Notes: a model not told the origin generated them from the letters alone. Shown: positions 27,468 through 38,097, counted from the first letter of the stretch. The stretch is DNA of 64,000 nt from Porphyromonas sp. oral taxon 275 (GCF_018127745.1 NZ_CP072333.1:310001-374000); one strand, 5' to 3'. Program-made: numbers and translations.

Positions 27468-28352
27468 CTAGGGGCGGGAGATGAGGAAGGCATAGGCGAG
27501 GTGCTCCGCGCCCGACTCTTCGCAGCGGATGGAGAGGAGGTAGGAGCTGCCTGCGGGGAGGCCGAGGCGGTCGAAGAAGCTCCGCGGATCGGTGCAGAGG
27601 ACCTCCAGCCAAGCATGGCTGCCGCTGCTCTCCCCTTGATGGATGCTTTGCCCCGTGAGGTCGTAGACGATCCAGCTACAGAGGGCTGTGGGGTGCTCCG
27701 CCAGCCAGCTGCGCAGAGCTCGTGGGCTACGTTCGTCCGTCTCCGAGCTACCTTCGTCCCCGCCTCCCGCGCTGGGGGGCTTGGGCTGCTGCTGACGCTG
27801 GAGGCTGACGCTATTGGGCTGCCCTGGGCTGGCATAGCCTGCAGCTGCGAGCGCGGGGAGCCACTGCGCCGACTCCCAGGGGGCGCTGAGGTCGACGCGC
27901 TCCCAGGCGACATCCTTCTTCGTCTTCAGCCCTCGCGGGAGGCTGCTGCTGTCGTAGACGAACTTATCCACCACGAGCTCCTCGCCCTCCTTGATCAGCG
28001 CTACGACGCCCCGACTATTGACGAGGCGCGGTAGGCCGAGGCGAAGGACTAGGTCTCTCGCGAGGCGGGGATAGCGCTCGGTGAGGCGCTGGGGCTCGGA
28101 GCAGAGCACGATGTAGCTGTGCGGCGGGAGCTCGACGTCGGGGAGACGGACGCCCTGGACGCGCGTTTCCTCCTTGCCGACGGCCAGCAAGTAGTCCCCG
28201 AGCGTGCAGGGCTGATCGCTCGGGTTGTAGAGCTCGACGTACTCGGCGCTCGAGGGGCTGGGTGCAGCCATCACTTCGCTGAGTAGGGGATGCGCTAGGG
28301 CGAGTTGGGGGAGGGTGAGCCCAAGGACTAGGAGGAGCTTGCGGGGGTGCAT
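27468..28352 (-). CDS. secreted lamin-tail domain protein, possible T9SS cargo
   Basis: The 294-residue protein has a signal peptide (LTLPQLALA) and then a lamin-tail domain at about residues 22-140, with LLSEVMAAPSPSSAEYVELYNPSDQPCTL. A low-complexity linker (QRQQQPKPPSAGGGDEGSSET) follows. The last 75 residues (WIVYDLTGQSIHQGE through LPAGSSYLLSIRCE to AYAFLISRP) resemble a divergent type IX secretion C-terminal domain, which would export the protein to the surface (inference). No enzyme domain is seen. A family A array lies 80 bp upstream, in the same orientation. Confidence 0.65.
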   Translation of the reverse strand: MHPRKLLLVLGLTLPQLALAHPLLSEVMAAPSPSSAEYVELYNPSDQPCTLGDYLLAVGKEETRVQGVRLPDVELPPHSYIVLCSEPQRLTERYPRLARDLVLRLGLPRLVNSRGVVALIKEGEELVVDKFVYDSSSLPRGLKTKKDVAWERVDLSAPWESAQWLPALAAAGYASPGQPNSVSLQRQQQPKPPSAGGGDEGSSETDERSPRALRSWLAEHPTALCSWIVYDLTGQSIHQGESSGSHAWLEVLCTDPRSFFDRLGLPAGSSYLLSIRCEESGAEHLAYAFLISRP

Positions 28353-28431
28353 GGTAGTGTGCTGTAGAAGTAAGGCAAAGAAGTTGGTCGGGAGTAATGC
28401 GGGCTAAGGCCCGCGCCTAGGGGCCGCTCTG

Positions 28432-28513
28432 TGAGGGATATCCCTCAGCGGATTGACTGATAGCCCTCAGGTGTGTGAGGGACGTCCCTCAGCCTCGTGA
28501 CTGATAGCCCTCG
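28432..28513 (-). repeat. family A 22-bp-period array (four units)
   Basis: Units start at 28432, 28454, 28476 and 28498, exactly 22 bp apart. Cores read TGAGGGATATCCCTCA, TGACTGATAGCCCTCA, TGAGGGACGTCCCTCA and TGACTGATAGCCCTCG. The TGACTG half is on the left, so the array is in minus orientation, matching the lamin-tail gene that starts 80 bp away. The remainder of 28353-28676 has no gene. Confidence 0.9.
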
Positions 28514-28676
28514 GAGGCGCTCCCCTTATGCTTGTGTCTTGCTGGGAAGAGGGACTCCCTTCACCTACATCAAGGTGAGGGAGGGGAAGAGGAGGGTATT
28601 AGGACTTGGCTTAGAGTTGGCTGCGAGGGGCAGGCCGAGCTTCGGAAGGAGGTGCGAGGGTAGGGCTGGTGCCGCC

Positions 28677-29624
28677 TTAGTCCTCCGTGGTCGGGTCGTC
28701 CTCGGGTGCGGCATCCTTAGGCGGGCTTGCGGCTCGGGGGTGGGCGGCGTAGAGCTTGCGCAGCTGCTCGAAGGAGGTATGCGTGTAGCGCACGGTCGTG
28801 GAGACGGAGTTGTGCCCCATCAGTTCGCGCAGCAGCATGAGGTCGCCTCCAGCGTTGAGCATGTCGGTGGCGAAGGAGTGGCGCAGGGCATGGGCTCCGC
28901 GACGGGTGAGCTTCGGCACGTCGCGTAGAGCGGCGTGCACCACGCGGTAGATAGCGCTGTCGGAGAGCGGCTTGCCTCGCGAGGAGAGGAGGAAGTGCGG
29001 GCTGTCGCCGAAGATCTGGGTACGCTCGCCTCGCCAGCGCTCGATGGCCTCCGCGAGCTGCTCGCCGAAGGGGACGATACGCTCCTTGCGCCCCTTACCC
29101 AGCACCTTGAGCTGACGCTGTCGGGTGTCGACATCGCCGTCGGCGAGCCCTGCCAGTTCGCTGCGTCGCAGCCCGCACTCGTAGAGCATCGCCAGGATCA
29201 GGCGGTCGCGTACGGCCTGCCAGTCTTCGCCGGGCTCCTGCGGCTCGTCGATGAGGCGGTTCAGTTCCTCGGTGGGGACGTAGACGGGCAGAGGCTTGTC
29301 GGCCTTCGGGGGGCGCAGCTGCTGGATGGGGCTTCGGCGGAGCAGGCCGAGCTTGATGAGGTAGCGGTAGAAGCTCTTCACCGAGGAGAGGTACTTGCCC
29401 ACGGAGGAGGCTTTGACCCCTGCATCGAGGCTGGAGGAGAGCCAGCCGCGCACCAGATCGAGGTCGCCCTCGCTCGGGGTGAAGGGCTCGGCGAGGCGCT
29501 CCTCGGCATAGCGGCGGTAGCGCTCCAGGTCACGGCTGTAGCTGGACACCGTCCTGGGGGAGGCGTCCAGCTCGTAGCGCAGGTAGTCCTCGAAGCGCTG
29601 GAAGAGGTCGGGCTCGGTACTCAT
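28677..29624 (-). CDS. xerC: Xer family tyrosine recombinase
   Basis: The 315-residue protein resembles XerC/XerD, which resolve chromosome dimers at dif. The catalytic set is complete: Arg in YECGLRRSELAGL, Lys in VLGKGRKERIVPF, HxxR in HALRHSFATDML, His in MGHNSVSTT, and Tyr in VRYTHTSFEQL. The N-terminal SAM-like domain spans about residues 1-100. The start is ATG 29624 (MSTEPDLFQRFEDYL). The open frame extends 94 codons further, antisense to pdxH DNA, and is rejected. The tail is Pro/Asp-rich. Whether it is XerC or XerD cannot be settled from one paralog. Confidence 0.85.
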   Translation of the reverse strand: MSTEPDLFQRFEDYLRYELDASPRTVSSYSRDLERYRRYAEERLAEPFTPSEGDLDLVRGWLSSSLDAGVKASSVGKYLSSVKSFYRYLIKLGLLRRSPIQQLRPPKADKPLPVYVPTEELNRLIDEPQEPGEDWQAVRDRLILAMLYECGLRRSELAGLADGDVDTRQRQLKVLGKGRKERIVPFGEQLAEAIERWRGERTQIFGDSPHFLLSSRGKPLSDSAIYRVVHAALRDVPKLTRRGAHALRHSFATDMLNAGGDLMLLRELMGHNSVSTTVRYTHTSFEQLRKLYAAHPRAASPPKDAAPEDDPTTED

Positions 29625-29707
29625 CGGAGAGGTCGGGACAAAGGGTAGGAGGGGGACGAAGGGCTGTAAGGCAGGATACCTTCGTCCTCGTCCAAGAGCT
29701 GGCGAAG

Positions 29708-30358
29708 CTAGGGGGCGACGCGGGTGAGGCTCCAGCTGCCGTCCTCCTGCAGCTCGTAGACGAAGCGGTCGTGTAGGCGGCTGTCGCGTCCCTGCCACAG
29801 CTCGATGCGGTGCGGCGTCACGGCATAGCCGCCCCAGCTGTCGGGGCGGGGCACTTCGCGGCCGACGAACTTGAGGCTCTCGGCGGCAAAGCGCATCATG
29901 ATCCACTCGCGCGAGGGGATGGGCTGGCTCTGCGGGGAGATGCGCGCGCCGATGCGGCTCTTGTAGGGGCGCATGGCGAAGTAGGCGTCACTCTCTGCGG
30001 CGGGGAGCCGCTCGATCGTGCCCTCGACGTGGATCTGACGCTCTAGCTCGTGCCAGAGGAAGGTTAGCGCTACGCGTGGGTTGGCGGCGATCTGTCGCCC
30101 CTTGCGACTCTCGTAGCCGGTGTAGAAGACGAAGCGCCCGCCGAGGACTTCCTTCAGCAGGACGGTGCGTATACTGGGCTGGCCCTCGGGGCTCGCCGTG
30201 CCCACGAGCATCGCCGTAGGCTCGTAGACGCGGCTCTCTATGGCCTCGCGGAGCCAGCGCTCGACCATGGGGAGGGGCTCGGCGGGGAGCTCGCTGCGGC
30301 TGAGGCTGCGGCTGGAGTACTCGCGTCGGATATGCTCGAGGTGAAGATCTTCATTCAT
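29708..30358 (-). CDS. pdxH: pyridoxamine 5'-phosphate oxidase
   Basis: The 216-residue FMN enzyme makes pyridoxal 5'-phosphate from PNP or PMP. Visible blocks are RTVLLKEV and GRFVFYTGYESRKGRQIAANP (FMN site) and the closing WGGYAVTPHRIELWQGRDSRLHDRFVY with the conserved Arg and His. The start at 30358 (MNEDLHLEHIRREY) is preferred; an 11-codon extension upstream adds only a Pro/Arg-rich stretch. It lies between the Xer gene and a terminator. Confidence 0.95.
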   Translation of the reverse strand: MNEDLHLEHIRREYSSRSLSRSELPAEPLPMVERWLREAIESRVYEPTAMLVGTASPEGQPSIRTVLLKEVLGGRFVFYTGYESRKGRQIAANPRVALTFLWHELERQIHVEGTIERLPAAESDAYFAMRPYKSRIGARISPQSQPIPSREWIMMRFAAESLKFVGREVPRPDSWGGYAVTPHRIELWQGRDSRLHDRFVYELQEDGSWSLTRVAP

Positions 30359-30391
30359 GTCTGTCCTTGGTCTAGGTAGGGGGCAAAGCAA

Positions 30392-30429
30392 GCAGGGGAT
30401 AGCACCGAGTGCTCGGTGCTATCCCCTGC
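30392..30429 (-). terminator. terminator after the nitroreductase gene
   Basis: An 18-bp perfect stem (GCAGGGGATAGCACCGAG with CTCGGTGCTATCCCCTGC) has a 2-base loop. The minus-strand tail is TTGCTTTGCC. Confidence 0.8.
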
Positions 30430-30444
30430 CTATGCTGGTTGCTA

Positions 30445-31077
30445 TTAGATGAAGGTGGCGAACTCCTCCATTGAGTTGCGCACCTTCTTCATCTGGCCCA
30501 TCCAGTCGCGCTCGGGATCAGCGTAGCCGAGGTAGAGGAGGCAGACGCTACGTAGGCCCTTGGAGGGCAGGTCGAGCAGCTCGTCGACGAGCTTGGGGTC
30601 GAAGCCGCCGATGGGCGTGCTGTCGATGCGGAGCTCTGCAGCCTGTGCCAGCGCCATCCCCAGGGCGATGTAGGCCTGGTTCGCAGCGTGCTGGTACTGC
30701 TCCTCCTTATCCATCTCGCCGAACTTCTCCTTGAGCATGTCGGTGTAGCGCTTGAAGCGTCCGCGCACCAGCCCGCGCTCGTCGGTCGTGAGGTCATAGA
30801 TGGCGTCGATGCGCTCGGGCGTGTATTCGTCCCAGGCGGCGAAGACGATGACGTGGGAGCACTCACGCATGCAGTCGGGGTTGAGGGCCCCTGCGACCAT
30901 CTTCTCCTTGAGGTCCTGGTCGCCGACGACGATGAGGCGGAACTGCTGCAGCCCCGAGGAGGTGGGGGCGAGGCGGGCAGCCTCGACGATCTTCATCAGA
31001 TCCTCCTGGGAGAGCTTCTTCGTGGGGTCGTATGCCTTGACGGCGTGCCGCCAGTGTAGGTCTTCGATAAGTGACAT
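30445..31077 (-). CDS. nitroreductase family NAD(P)H oxidoreductase
   Basis: The 210-residue flavoenzyme has the nitroreductase start HWRHAVKAYDP, the FMN-contact block ARLAPTSSGLQQFRLIVV and the C-terminal VCLLYLGYADPERDW. Family members reduce nitro compounds or quinones with FMN; the natural substrate is not predictable. It lies 28 bp after the glycosyltransferase gene and may be co-transcribed with it, although its base composition is that of the host and the glycosyltransferase's is not. Confidence 0.85.
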   Translation of the reverse strand: MSLIEDLHWRHAVKAYDPTKKLSQEDLMKIVEAARLAPTSSGLQQFRLIVVGDQDLKEKMVAGALNPDCMRECSHVIVFAAWDEYTPERIDAIYDLTTDERGLVRGRFKRYTDMLKEKFGEMDKEEQYQHAANQAYIALGMALAQAAELRIDSTPIGGFDPKLVDELLDLPSKGLRSVCLLYLGYADPERDWMGQMKKVRNSMEEFATFI

Positions 31078-31105
31078 AGTCTGCTGTATTTAATGATGGA
31101 TGATG

Positions 31106-32284
31106 TTATTGTTTAGGGCGTAGTTCTTTGAAGAGCTGCTCCCATTGCTTCATAATTACATCTAGGGCAAAGCGCTCCGAATTGGCTCGTGCTGCTCGCC
31201 CCATCGCTTGACGGAGTTCATCGCTTTCGATGAGTTGTCGCAGATGTTGAGCAAAGGCCTTTTTATCCCCGGGGTTAACGAGGAAGCCATCTTCTCCGTG
31301 ACGAATAATATCTCTAGGGCCGCAAGGGCAGGCATAAGAGACAACGGGTAAGCCACAAGTCTCGGCCTCTACCAAGACCAAGCCAAAGCCTTCGTATGTA
31401 GATGGCATTGCGAAGATAGATGCACTGAGGTAGTGCTCCTGGATATTATTACTGAAGGGTAGGAGCTCGACCTGATCTTCTATGCCAACACTGCGTATGG
31501 CCTCCTTAATCTCTTCCTTTGACTCTCCGTCACCTACTATGTGGAGCTTCCAGTCAGGGTATTCCTTGGCAATCATCCCCCAAATGTGGACTAACTCAGT
31601 GAAGTTCTTCTGTCCAGTGAGGCGCCCAGTGGCTAGGATGACCTTATTGGTTAGGGGAGATACTACATCGGACTCTATGGTCCGGGGGTTGTAGATGACA
31701 CTAGCATTAGGACAGTGACTACAGAGTGCTTTGTCTTCCTCGGTGAGGACGACTAATCTGTCGTATCGCTGGTCATGATACCGCTGTTGGCGTACCGCCT
31801 GTAGGCTCCACTGAGTACGAAGCCAGTACTTGAGTCTGGAAAGAAGAGGGAGCTTGTTATTCTTATCATAGAAGGTGGGGAAACGGGCGATAGGAGCATA
31901 CAAGAAGTTGTGATGCTCCACGATCTTGGCGCTACCATCCTCGATCCTATGTAAGAAGCCAGCTTCATGCCACCCTGCTGCGATTGTGATGTCTGGTCTA
32001 AGCTTGAGGAGTAATTCGCGTAGCCTTTGCTCATGAAGCTTGGGCTTGGATCTGTTCCCCCTATACTGAGTGATAAAGGAGGCCCCAGGCATTATGTAGT
32101 TTATGTCAAGGTCAATATGCTTGATGTTTGGCTCCAGGCTATAGTAGGAAGGACGTCCATTGTGGCCAGTCGTGATCAGATACACATCGTGTCCGTGCTG
32201 AGCTAGCCAATTGGCCTTGACCGTTGTCGTTCGTTCGATCCCGCCTACGGTATAGGTGCCGAAAAGACAATACGCGATTTTCAT
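31106..32284 (-). CDS. GT4-type glycosyltransferase
   Basis: The 392-residue protein has a GT-B fold: an N-terminal FGTYTVGGIERTT acceptor loop, GRLTGQKNFTELVHIW at the start of the donor domain, and the GT4 signature PSTYEGFGLVLVEAETCGLPVVSY with the EGFGLVLVE acid pair. It most likely adds a sugar to a surface polysaccharide or lipopolysaccharide, but donor and acceptor are unknown. The DNA is clearly richer in A+T than its neighbours and uses codons (AAA, ATA, TTA) that they avoid, suggesting acquisition from elsewhere. It is a lone glycosyltransferase with no polysaccharide cluster around it. Confidence 0.85.
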   Translation of the reverse strand: MKIAYCLFGTYTVGGIERTTTVKANWLAQHGHDVYLITTGHNGRPSYYSLEPNIKHIDLDINYIMPGASFITQYRGNRSKPKLHEQRLRELLLKLRPDITIAAGWHEAGFLHRIEDGSAKIVEHHNFLYAPIARFPTFYDKNNKLPLLSRLKYWLRTQWSLQAVRQQRYHDQRYDRLVVLTEEDKALCSHCPNASVIYNPRTIESDVVSPLTNKVILATGRLTGQKNFTELVHIWGMIAKEYPDWKLHIVGDGESKEEIKEAIRSVGIEDQVELLPFSNNIQEHYLSASIFAMPSTYEGFGLVLVEAETCGLPVVSYACPCGPRDIIRHGEDGFLVNPGDKKAFAQHLRQLIESDELRQAMGRAARANSERFALDVIMKQWEQLFKELRPKQ

Positions 32285-32361
32285 ACTGAGATAGTTTAAA
32301 CTGGTGATTCCCGTCTTCTGAGACTACTTCTGGAGGCTCGGGGCTTGTTGCTGAGGGCGGG

Positions 32362-34251
32362 CTAGGGATGCTGGGGGTGGTCCTGCTCGACGTAGTCGAT
32401 GAAGGCCTTGTTCACCAGGTGGGAGCCGCCGGGGGTGGGGTAGTCGCCGCTGAAGTACCAGTCGCCGTGGTGGTGGGGGATGGCCTCATGCAGCCCCTCG
32501 AGGCTCTGGAAGACCAGCTCGACCTCGGCGCGGGTATCCTCGGGGCGCAAGAGCTCGACCATCTTGGCCGAGATCTCCTCGGGGCTGAAGGGGGCGTAGA
32601 TCGCCTTGACGACGTTCTCTACCTCCTCCGTCTCGGGGCGCTGGCGTAGCTCGAGGGCGCGCTGGTACTGCTGCTCGATGAGGGTCTCCATACCGCGCTC
32701 CTTGATCAGGGCGATGGCGGCACGGAAGGCAATGAACTCCTTCATCTTGCTCATGTCGATGCCGTAGTAGTCGGGGTAGCGTACCTGTGGGCAGCTGGAG
32801 ACGATGACGATCTTGCGCGGGGAGAGGCGGTCGAGGATGCCGATGATACTTTGGCGCAGGGTCGTCCCACGCACGATGCTGTCGTCGATGACCACGAGGC
32901 TATCGAGGCCAGGGCGTACCGTGCCGTAGGTGATGTCGTAGACGTGGGCGGCGAGCTCATTACGGCTCTTGCCCTCGGAGATGAAGGTGCGGAGCTTGAT
33001 GTCCTTGATGGCGACCTTCTCGCTGCGGATGCTCAAGGCGAGGATCTGGCGTAGCTCCTCGGTGCTCAGCTGACGCCCTGACTGCAGCAGGCGTAGCTTC
33101 TCCTCGTTGAGGTGCTCGTTGAGTCCCTCCAGCATGCCGTAGTAGGCGACCTCGGCGGTGTTGGGGATGAAGGAGAAGACGGCGTGCTCGAGGTCACCTC
33201 CCAGAGCGCGTAGGATGGCGGGCGTGAGCAGGCGGCCGAGGGCCTTACGCTCCTGGTAGATGTCCTTGTCACTGCCCCGGGAGAAGTAGATGCGCTCGAA
33301 GGAGCAGGCCTGCTGCTGCCGTGGGTCGACGATCTGCTCGAGGCGTACCTCGGCCTGGCGGTTCACCAGCAGCGCCTGCCCGGGCAGCAGCTCCTGAACC
33401 TGCTCGCTGGCGATATTCATCACCGTCTGGATGACGGGGCGCTCGGACGCTAGGACGACGATCTCCTCATCTACATAGTAGAAGGCGGGACGTATGCCCC
33501 AGGGGTCGCGCATGGCATAGCTCTCGCCGCTGCCCGTCTGGCCGCACATGACGAAGCCGCCATCCCATAGCGGGGCGCACTGGCGCAGGACGTTGGCCAG
33601 GTCGATACGCTCCTCGATGTAGTGGGTGATGTCCATGCCCTCGAGCCCAAAGGTACGGCTCTGGACGAAGAGACGCTCTACCTCGCGGTCGAGGCGGTGC
33701 CCGATTTGCTCCAGCAGGATGTGCATGTCGGAGACGTGACGCGGGTGCTGGCCTACGGAGGTGATGGCGTCGAAGATCTGTGAGACGTTGGTGAGGTTGA
33801 AGTTACCGCAGATCGTCAAGCACTTGGCTCGCCAGTTATTGCGGCGGATCATGGGGTGGACGAAGGTCAGTCCGCTCTTGCCCGTGGTGCTGTAGCGTAG
33901 GTGACCCATCATGCAGTTGCCCGCATAGGGGAGGTGCTCCTCGGCGTAGATGGGGTCGGCGAGCTGCTCGCGGGGGACCGCTCCGAGGGCGCTGTGCACG
34001 GTGTCGAAGATCTCCTGGATGGCTCCTGTGCCCTCGGCGCGCTCACGGAAGAGGTACTCCTCGCCAGGCTGGGTGCCGAGCTTGACCACGGCGAGGCCTG
34101 CACCCTCCTGCCCTCGATTGTGCTGCTTCTCCATCAGGAGATACAGCTTGTTGAGTCCATACATCCACGTGCCGTACTTCTCCTGGTAGTAGGAGAGGGG
34201 CTTGCGAAGGCGTATCATGGCTACGCCACATTCATGCTTGAGCGGTTCCAT
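32362..34251 (-). CDS. purF: amidophosphoribosyltransferase
   Basis: The 629-residue protein makes 5-phosphoribosylamine, the first step of purine synthesis. An N-terminal Ntn glutaminase domain begins KHECGVAMIR; Cys8 would become the N-terminal nucleophile after removal of seven residues. The phosphoribosyltransferase PRPP loop is LVVIDDSIVRGTTLRQSI. The protein is longer than the usual 470-510 residues and matches the long form common in Bacteroidetes. It stands 77 bp from the glycosyltransferase start and 146 bp from yidC. Confidence 0.9.
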   Translation of the reverse strand: MEPLKHECGVAMIRLRKPLSYYQEKYGTWMYGLNKLYLLMEKQHNRGQEGAGLAVVKLGTQPGEEYLFRERAEGTGAIQEIFDTVHSALGAVPREQLADPIYAEEHLPYAGNCMMGHLRYSTTGKSGLTFVHPMIRRNNWRAKCLTICGNFNLTNVSQIFDAITSVGQHPRHVSDMHILLEQIGHRLDREVERLFVQSRTFGLEGMDITHYIEERIDLANVLRQCAPLWDGGFVMCGQTGSGESYAMRDPWGIRPAFYYVDEEIVVLASERPVIQTVMNIASEQVQELLPGQALLVNRQAEVRLEQIVDPRQQQACSFERIYFSRGSDKDIYQERKALGRLLTPAILRALGGDLEHAVFSFIPNTAEVAYYGMLEGLNEHLNEEKLRLLQSGRQLSTEELRQILALSIRSEKVAIKDIKLRTFISEGKSRNELAAHVYDITYGTVRPGLDSLVVIDDSIVRGTTLRQSIIGILDRLSPRKIVIVSSCPQVRYPDYYGIDMSKMKEFIAFRAAIALIKERGMETLIEQQYQRALELRQRPETEEVENVVKAIYAPFSPEEISAKMVELLRPEDTRAEVELVFQSLEGLHEAIPHHHGDWYFSGDYPTPGGSHLVNKAFIDYVEQDHPQHP

Positions 34252-34292
34252 CGTCGGTCTGTCCTTTGGCTCTTGTCTCTTAGTGTTTAGGT

Positions 34293-34347
34293 CAGCAAGC
34301 GACAGCTGCTCGCCCTCGGTAGGGCTGGAGTAGCGTGCCGCTTGCTG
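34293..34347 (-). terminator. hairpin between yidC and purF
   Basis: CAGCAAGCG pairs with CGCTTGCTG across a GC-rich loop. The minus-strand tail is weak (CTGACCTAAAC), so it may be an attenuator between the two genes. Confidence 0.45.
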
Positions 34348-34397
34348 TCGTTGGGCTTATCTAGGGATTGAGGTGTCAGCCTGGTCCTTGGGGAGGG

Positions 34398-36251
34398 CTA
34401 GCGCTTGCGCTGGGCCTTGCGCTGCTGCTCCTGCTGTAGGCGCTGTGCCTCCTCGAGGCGCTGCATCCACTTGCTCTTCTTGCGGGGCTTCTTCTTGTTC
34501 TCCTCCAGCTGCGCCAGGAGCTTGTCCTCGTTGAGCGTCCAGCGGAAGGCGAAGTACTGCGCGATGGTGATGAGCGTGGAGACGAAGTAGTAGTAGCTCA
34601 GCGCCGAGGCGTTCTGGTTGAACATGAAGAAGAACATGATGCTCATGATGTAGGGCATCATCTGCATCCCGGCCATACCCTCGCCCGAGGTCGGCGTCTG
34701 CGTCATCGTATAGCGGGTATAGACGACGTTGGTCACGGTCATCAGCAGACAGAAGAGGCTGAGGTGGTTGCCGAGGAAGGAGGAGATGATGGGGATGTTG
34801 GCATTCCAGGATACGATGGCGTCGTAGGTGGAGAGGTCATCGGCCCAGAGGAAGCCCTCGCCGCGCAGTAGGATCGATGTAGGGAAGTACATGTAGAGCG
34901 CGATGAGGAAGGGCATCTGCAGCAGCATCGGCAGGCAGCCACTCATGGGGCTGGCTCCAGCCGAGCGGTAGAGGTTCATCGTCTCGGTCTGGCGCTTCAT
35001 CATCGCCTCCTGCTCCTTGCCGGGGTACTTGGCATTGATGGCCTCGATCTGTGGGCGTAGGACGCGCATCTTGGCCTGCGAGAGGTAGCTCTTGTTGGTG
35101 AAGGGCCAGAGGAGTAGCTTGATGGCGAGCGTCATCAGGAAGATGATGAGTCCCCAGTTCGACAGGTAGCGGGAGAGGAAGGTCACCAGCGGGATGATCA
35201 TGTACTGATTGATCCAGCGGAAGAGGCTTATCCCGAGGTAGACGAGGTGATCCAGCTGGAGCTCCTCACCCTCGACAGCCCCTGCGTCGTAGCCCTTGAG
35301 GAGCTCGTAGTCGTTGGGGCCGAAGAAGAAGGTAAGGGGAGCGGTAGGCTCAGCGCTGCGGAGGCTGAAGGGGATGGAGCTCTGGAGCTGTGCGCGGCGC
35401 ACGTAGCCCGAGCCCTCAGCCTCAGCCTGTAGCGTCAGCTGGTTGCCCTCGAGGCCGCCCTGCTGCTGGATGAGCACGCTGCTGAAGTACTTGTCCTTGA
35501 AGGCCACCCACTGCAGGCGCTGCTGTACCTCCTGCTGCTCCTCGCTGCTGGTCTCCAGACGCTCTACGTCTCCCTTAGGGAAGTGATAGTAGATACCGCT
35601 GTACTGACCCTCGAACTTCCACGACTGCTCCTGCTGGGGCATGCGCTGCGACCACTCGAGCTCCTGCATCGTCATGTTGGCAGGCAGGAGGTGATGGAGG
35701 TCCTTGCCCGCTAGGCGTAGCGAGAGGCGGTAGTCGTCCTTAGCTAGCGTATAGATGTAGTCAAGGTAGGCGGCCGAGTCGATGCGCATACGCAGCACGG
35801 CGCTGCTGTCGCTGTGGCTGACGAGCTCGAAGGAAGCGTCGGCCGTGTTGACGATCGTATTTGACAGCGTGCGCAGGGGGAGGTTGAGGCGCGCGTCGCC
35901 CTTACGGAAGAGCTGCACGGGCTTCTTGGCCTGGTCCTGATACTTGGCGAGCGTAGCCTCTACGGGGGCGGCTCCCTTGGTGGAGAGCTTGACCGAGAGC
36001 AGCGCATTGCGTAGCTCTACGACCTGCTCAGGCTGGGACGTGAGGTAGGGGGGGCGCACGCTCGTGCTGTCAGCACTCGTCGTGGCGAGGGCCTGCTGCT
36101 GGTGGGCCGCGGGCTGTGCGGGCTTCTTAGCCGCGGCCTGCTCGCTGCGCTGGCGCTCGGCGATCTGCTCCGGCGTGGGCTGCTGGAGCCAGGTGAAGCC
36201 GATGAGGACAAGCCCGATGAGGAGGGCTCCGATCAGTGTATTTCTATCCAT
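34398..36251 (-). CDS. yidC: membrane protein insertase YidC
   Basis: The 617-residue protein inserts and folds inner-membrane proteins with or without SecYEG. It has an N-terminal anchor (MDRNTLIGALLIGLVLIGFTW), a long periplasmic beta-domain (about 60-350), and a C-terminal core of five membrane segments starting at YLGISLFRWINQYMIIPLVTFL. The basic tail (KKPRKKSKWMQRLEEAQRLQQ, then RKAQRKR) suits ribosome contact. It lies 104 bp downstream of pyrG, with an imperfect GC hairpin at 36276-36299 between them. Confidence 0.97.
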   Translation of the reverse strand: MDRNTLIGALLIGLVLIGFTWLQQPTPEQIAERQRSEQAAAKKPAQPAAHQQQALATTSADSTSVRPPYLTSQPEQVVELRNALLSVKLSTKGAAPVEATLAKYQDQAKKPVQLFRKGDARLNLPLRTLSNTIVNTADASFELVSHSDSSAVLRMRIDSAAYLDYIYTLAKDDYRLSLRLAGKDLHHLLPANMTMQELEWSQRMPQQEQSWKFEGQYSGIYYHFPKGDVERLETSSEEQQEVQQRLQWVAFKDKYFSSVLIQQQGGLEGNQLTLQAEAEGSGYVRRAQLQSSIPFSLRSAEPTAPLTFFFGPNDYELLKGYDAGAVEGEELQLDHLVYLGISLFRWINQYMIIPLVTFLSRYLSNWGLIIFLMTLAIKLLLWPFTNKSYLSQAKMRVLRPQIEAINAKYPGKEQEAMMKRQTETMNLYRSAGASPMSGCLPMLLQMPFLIALYMYFPTSILLRGEGFLWADDLSTYDAIVSWNANIPIISSFLGNHLSLFCLLMTVTNVVYTRYTMTQTPTSGEGMAGMQMMPYIMSIMFFFMFNQNASALSYYYFVSTLITIAQYFAFRWTLNEDKLLAQLEENKKKPRKKSKWMQRLEEAQRLQQEQQRKAQRKR

Positions 36252-36355
36252 TAATCTAACTAAGGCCTGCAGCCACCGCCCCGACGATCGAGGGGGCGGC
36301 GTGCTGTAGCACTAATACTATCTAAAGCCGTTTGTCGGCTCCTTTGTTCGCGTCC

Positions 36356-37987
<1,632 letters not shown>

Positions 37988-38065
37988 CTATATATAACAA
38001 TGAGTAGTCGCTTGGGCGGGCTGCGGGGAGCCTTCGCTCACCTATCATCTACCCAAGATACGCCA

Positions 38066-38073
38066 CAAAGATA
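38066..38073 (-). promoter_or_regulatory. candidate -7 box (TATCTTTG) for pyrG
   Basis: It is an exact TAnnTTTG match on the minus strand, 90 bp upstream of the pyrG start. Confidence 0.5.
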
Positions 38074-38097
38074 CATCATTGTCGTGAGTCCTAGCCC

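Noticed and set aside
28432..28513. CRISPR array
   Set aside because: Repeats are 16 bp with 6-bp spacers, too short for CRISPR, and no cas genes are present.
29625..29906. 94-codon extension of the Xer recombinase
   Set aside because: It runs antisense to the 3' part of pdxH; the normal Xer N-terminus begins at 29624.
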